This document shows positions 61,301 to 64,000 of a stretch of 64,000 bases of DNA, one piece after another. The DNA comes from Colius striatus. Taxonomy: Eukaryota > Chordata > Aves > Coliiformes > Coliidae. The stretch lies in NCBI RefSeq assembly GCF_028858725.1, contig NC_084771.1, forward strand, positions 9,328,915-9,392,914, given 5' to 3'. The notes below the pieces were generated by a model, which saw only the letters and a program-made list of their open reading frames with translations, had not been told where the DNA came from and did no database searches. A program made the position numbers and the translations under genes. How positions within the stretch are numbered: the stretch's first letter is position 1; every line of letters starts with the position of its first letter.

Positions 61301-64000
61301 GTGACAGTGTCTTTGAAAATTTAGAACAGTTACTGCAACAAAACAAAAAAAAGATCAGAGTTGAAAGTGAAAAGAGTAAAATATATGACCATACAGTCAA
61401 GTTTTGTCCAAAGAGAAATAACTCAAATTGTAATGGGGAAGAAAAAAACCTAGATGATTCATATTCAGGATCACTAACGTATTCTTATAAAGCGCTAATG
61501 GTGCCAAAAGACTTGCTTAAGAAAACAAAAAAGCTGGTTGAAACTACAGCAAATCTGAACTCTAGCTTTGTAAGCTTTTTGAAAAACGCTGCAGAAAATG
61601 TAGAAGTAAGCCCAAGTGTGCAACTTTGTCAGCTAAAAGCTTTTAAATCTGTGTTGAGTGACATGAAAAAAGCTCATCTGGCACTAGAAGAAGGTCTGAA
61701 CCTGGAGATTCAAGCTTTGAATATTAAAATCAAAGATAAAAATACCAAAGAGAAAAAAACTGATGTTAGATCAGAAAAAAATGAGGTGAAAAAAGATGAA
61801 GGAAAGGAACACGTGGCACTAAAAGAGGATGACACCGTAAAGACACAGAAGAAAGTTGTAGCACAACAGCCTGACGGTGAGCCCATGGATCAAAGTGTTC
61901 CAACAGTGGAACAAACTGATAACAAACGTTCTTCTGGTGAAGACAAAAGGTCTGGCAGAAGTGAAGAACCTCAGTACGAACCTAATAGTACTGAGGCTTT
62001 AGACATGGACATAGTGTCCATTCCCTCATCTGTTCCTGAAGATATTTTTGAGACTCTAGAATCTGCTATGGAGATTCAGGTTACATCAGATGAGCAAGAC
62101 AGTGGAAATACAGGAACAGATCATGAGACTGTAAATTCAAATACAAAATTGAACACTGCTATGAAAGATAACAAAGGTGGTACTAAGTTAAAATCGTCGG
62201 CTAAAGGAACAAAAGAATTGATTGTAAAATTGACTCCTGTTTCCCTTTCAGAGTCTACAGTTAAAGCTGAAGATCAAGACAGCAATCTAGAAAAAGGAAG
62301 TAAGGATGTTGATGTAATACGAAAAGCAGAAAACTGTGATGCTGGAAAACAAAATCATAATACTGGCAGCGAAGCTTCTACGGAGAATGAAACTGTGTCA
62401 CCTGTAGAGGAAGCTGATCTCAGGAGATCTCCACGTGTGAAGACCACCCCTCTGAGGCGCCAGACGGACATCAGTCCTTTAACGTCAAATTCAGAAGAAG
62501 ACAGCAATGACACATGTAATGAGAAACGTAAGAGAAAATCATCAAAACAACCAGAGAGGAAAACTGATAAAAGAAATTCTTCTGACAGTACTGTTGATGG
62601 TCCTAGACCTAATAAACTTTCTAAATCTAAAAAGCCATGTGTGTTAGATCATAGCTCAGATTCCGATGAGATGCCTGCCGTTCTTAAAGAAGTAGCTATG
62701 ATGAGTCACAGTTCATCAGATGTTGATAGCAATAGTGAAGCACCAACGAATGATCAGAAGGCCTCAGGTCTTCTGAAGAGTCAACCAGAAAAGGATGAAA
62801 ATGGAAAACGAAAACGAAAAAGTTCCAGCTCTGGTTCAGATTTAGATGCGAAAAGAGGCAAATCAGCAAAAAATTCTGCTGCTGCTAAAAAGAAAAGACA
62901 AAACTATTCAGATTCTTCAAACTATGACTCCGAGTTGGAAAAAGAAATAAAAATTTTCAGTAAAATTGAGTCTGCAAAAAAAGCCAAGAAAAAATATGTC
63001 CCAAAAGAAGACAGCTATGATTCCTCTGAGGAAGAGCAGAGGAAAAAAGTGAGTATTAAGAGAAAAGTAAATCTGAAGAAACAGAAAGCTAAATCTTCTG
63101 AAGATGATGATGCTGAAAAGTCTTCCCCAGAGAAGGAGATAAGTCAGTCTTCTAAAGAGAAAAAAATTGATAAGGGGTCAGCTGCTAAGGAAAGGATAAA
63201 CAGAGACTTAAAAGGAAAAACTGCAAAGGGAAAGCATGATGAGTCTTCTGATGTTGAGAAATCTTCACTGGAGAAAGAGGAGAGTCCTAAAGCAGTAAAG
63301 CGAACTGACCTTAAGAGCAAAGACTTGAGAAAGAAAAAGAACCAGGAAGATTCTTCTTCAGAGAGTACTGAGAAATCCGTAAAGAAGGAGCGTGGTTTGG
63401 ATTCATCAAAAGACAGATTCAAGAATAAAAAAGGGCCAGAAGGCAAAGCTAAGAAATCTGAGAACTTGAAAAAGAAAAGTTTCAAGAAAGAACAAGATGA
63501 TTCCTCTTCGGATGTTGAGAAGTCGTCTGCAGAGAAAGGAAGTGGCAATTCTTCCGAAAATGACAAAACTAAAACTGAACCCGCGTCTAAAGAGAATAGA
63601 AGGAGGAGTTTAAGAGAGAGAGTATCTAAAAGAGCAGAGGTTGATTTATCCTCTGATGCTGAGAAATCTCACCTGAAAGAGGAGAGTTCTTCTGAAGATG
63701 GTGTGCAAAGGAAAAAACAAACTGAAATGAAAGAAAAGAAAAAGCTAAGTCACAAAAAGAAGCTTTCCCAGAAAGAAAAGAGTGACTCATTGTCCTCTTC
63801 GGATGAAGAATCTTATGAGGACAGTAAGAAAAAGATGAAAAGAGGAGCAATGAAAGAAAGTAAAAAGACTAACTTAAAAAAGAATGTGTCAAAAAAGAAG
63901 GTGATTGTCACTTCCTCTTCCTCATCTGATAAGGAAGAAAATGATGAACAGAATTCAACAGGTGATGGAAGCAGTGATGAGCAGAAAATTATGCCGGTGA
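39845..64000 (+). CDS. ATRX: ATRX chromatin remodeller, N-terminal portion (9 coding exons; 3' part outside window)
   Basis: ATRX is a SWI/SNF-family ATPase that works with DAXX to deposit histone H3.3 at telomeric and heterochromatic repeats. Exons: 39845-39864, 49663-49775, 50596-50651, 51839-51891, 53382-53506, 54769-54888, 57926-58035, 60028-60095 and 61125-64000 (still open at the window end). All introns are GT-AG, phases close, and 1180 codons are read without a stop. It starts [21 protein letters not shown], almost as in human (Met at position 6 there); the ATG at 39845 has G at -3. The ADD domain occupies residues about 163-290. LIVKL at 587-591 matches the HP1-binding LYVKL of human ATRX. 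The rest is a Ser/Lys/Glu-rich disordered linker. The ATPase/helicase domain is encoded to the right of the window. No lesions were seen. Confidence 0.97.
45098..45273 (+). mobile_element. CR1 LINE 3'-end fragment in ATRX intron 1
   Basis: GAATGGTCAGGCACTGTAAC, CACCAGAGAGATTGTGGAGG and the end GGATTAAGTGATCTTCAGAG...ATGATTCTATGATTC follow the CR1 3' terminal layout in sense orientation. The copy is about 175 bp and noticeably diverged in the middle. Confidence 0.85.
46255..46662 (+). mobile_element. Probable fossil LTR fragment (avian ERV-type dispersed repeat)
   Basis: About 400 bp, GC-richer than the intron around it, with repeated CTCCATGG motifs at its start (46288-46325). It ends with GAAGCCACCCCTGTAGCC and ACCAAAACCTTGCTATGCAA. 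I recall this arrangement as a common dispersed bird repeat related to endogenous-retrovirus LTRs, but cannot name the family. It is broken and carries no gene; the divergence suggests an old insertion. Limits and strand are approximate. Confidence 0.4.
49416..49455. repeat. ATT-rich low-complexity tract
   Basis: Repeated TATTATTATTATTAT and TTATTATTACTATT runs 200 bases upstream of ATRX exon 2; a short TATATATATA run follows at 49620-49630. Confidence 0.7.
57926..61330 (+). CDS. ATRX: ATRX ADD domain (exons 7, 8 and start of 9)
   Basis: The ADD domain reads histone H3 tails that are K9-trimethylated and unmethylated at K4. A GATA-like finger uses C172/C175 (CTAC) and C198/C201 (ICK-TC, split over exons 7 and 8). 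The PHD-like finger follows with C221/C224, C232/C233, C236, C241/C244 and C266/C269. The linker [15 protein letters not shown] is conserved with human. All zinc ligands expected from the human protein are present. This is the region where many human ATR-X syndrome substitutions cluster. Confidence 0.95.
60374..60842 (+). mobile_element. CR1 LINE 3'-end fragment in ATRX intron 8
   Basis: This is the longest CR1 copy here, about 470 bp, in sense orientation. It contains GATGGAGTAGAGCATCTCCC, GGCTGAGGGAGCTGAGGCTC, GATGGCCAATGACAGGACAA and ends CCAGGTCCCTTCCAGCCC...GATTCTGTGATA. It ends 283 bases before ATRX exon 9. Confidence 0.93.
61125..64000 (+). CDS. ATRX: ATRX giant exon 9: disordered Ser/Lys/Glu linker with degenerate repeats
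   Basis: At least 2876 nt are continuously open (958 codons), matching the roughly 3-kb exon 9 of human ATRX. After the ADD domain come a predicted helical stretch ([20 protein letters not shown]), the conserved segment [17 protein letters not shown] and the LIVKL motif. From about 62400 the sequence is a basic/acidic low-complexity region in which an SSDxEKSS-like core recurs near 63094, 63244, 63355, 63505 and 63652. The last readable residues (EGS-like SSDEQKI) align with human [15 protein letters not shown]. The opposite-strand open frame at 63144-63566 is a shadow of this coding. Confidence 0.95.

Noticed and set aside
63144-63566. 140-codon open frame on the minus strand, Ser/Phe-rich
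   Set aside because: It is exactly antisense to the ATRX exon 9 coding frame; AAG/GAA/TCT-rich sense codons give few stops in reverse.

Overview
The window is avian nuclear DNA, species not identifiable from the sequence alone. The evidence is vertebrate multi-exon genes with GT-AG introns, CpG-island promoters, and CR1 LINE fragments as the only clearly recognisable dispersed repeat family. Four protein genes can be read exon by exon, by comparison with recalled human proteins: ATP7A, COX7B, MAGT1 and ATRX. Their order matches the human Xq21.1 block; in birds the equivalent block is known to be autosomal (chromosome 4 or 4A).

Layout. 1-11957, minus strand: ATP7A, a copper-exporting P1B ATPase, from its start codon at 11928 down to a coding exon cut by the left edge. 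Sixteen coding exons give 1162 codons with all six CxxC copper-binding domains, the TGE, CPC, DKTG and SEHP motifs. A non-coding first exon lies in a CpG island near 19.3 kb. 20635-22865, minus strand: COX7B, complete in three exons (78 aa). 23190-23305, plus strand: an intron-containing tRNA-Leu(CAA). 24105-about 35945, plus strand: MAGT1, complete in ten exons (328 aa). 39845-64000, plus strand: the first nine coding exons of ATRX, including the whole ADD domain and at least 2.9 kb of the giant exon 9; the helicase part lies beyond the right edge.

The genes form two strand pairs. ATP7A and COX7B are tandem on the minus strand, MAGT1 and ATRX tandem on the plus strand, and COX7B and MAGT1 diverge from a 1.2 kb GC-rich interval that also holds the tRNA gene. 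ATP7A (copper transport) and COX7B (subunit of the copper enzyme cytochrome c oxidase) are functionally related neighbours, but shared control is only a guess. MAGT1 is an oligosaccharyltransferase subunit and ATRX a chromatin remodeller, with no obvious link to the others.

Eight CR1 copies, one probable LTR fragment and some low-complexity tracts account for the recognisable non-genic sequence. I found no previously undescribed gene system. The items most worth following are the degenerate serine/acidic/lysine repeat in ATRX exon 9, the tRNA gene between two divergent promoters, the E-box cluster at the ATP7A promoter, and the tiny upstream ORF in ATP7A.
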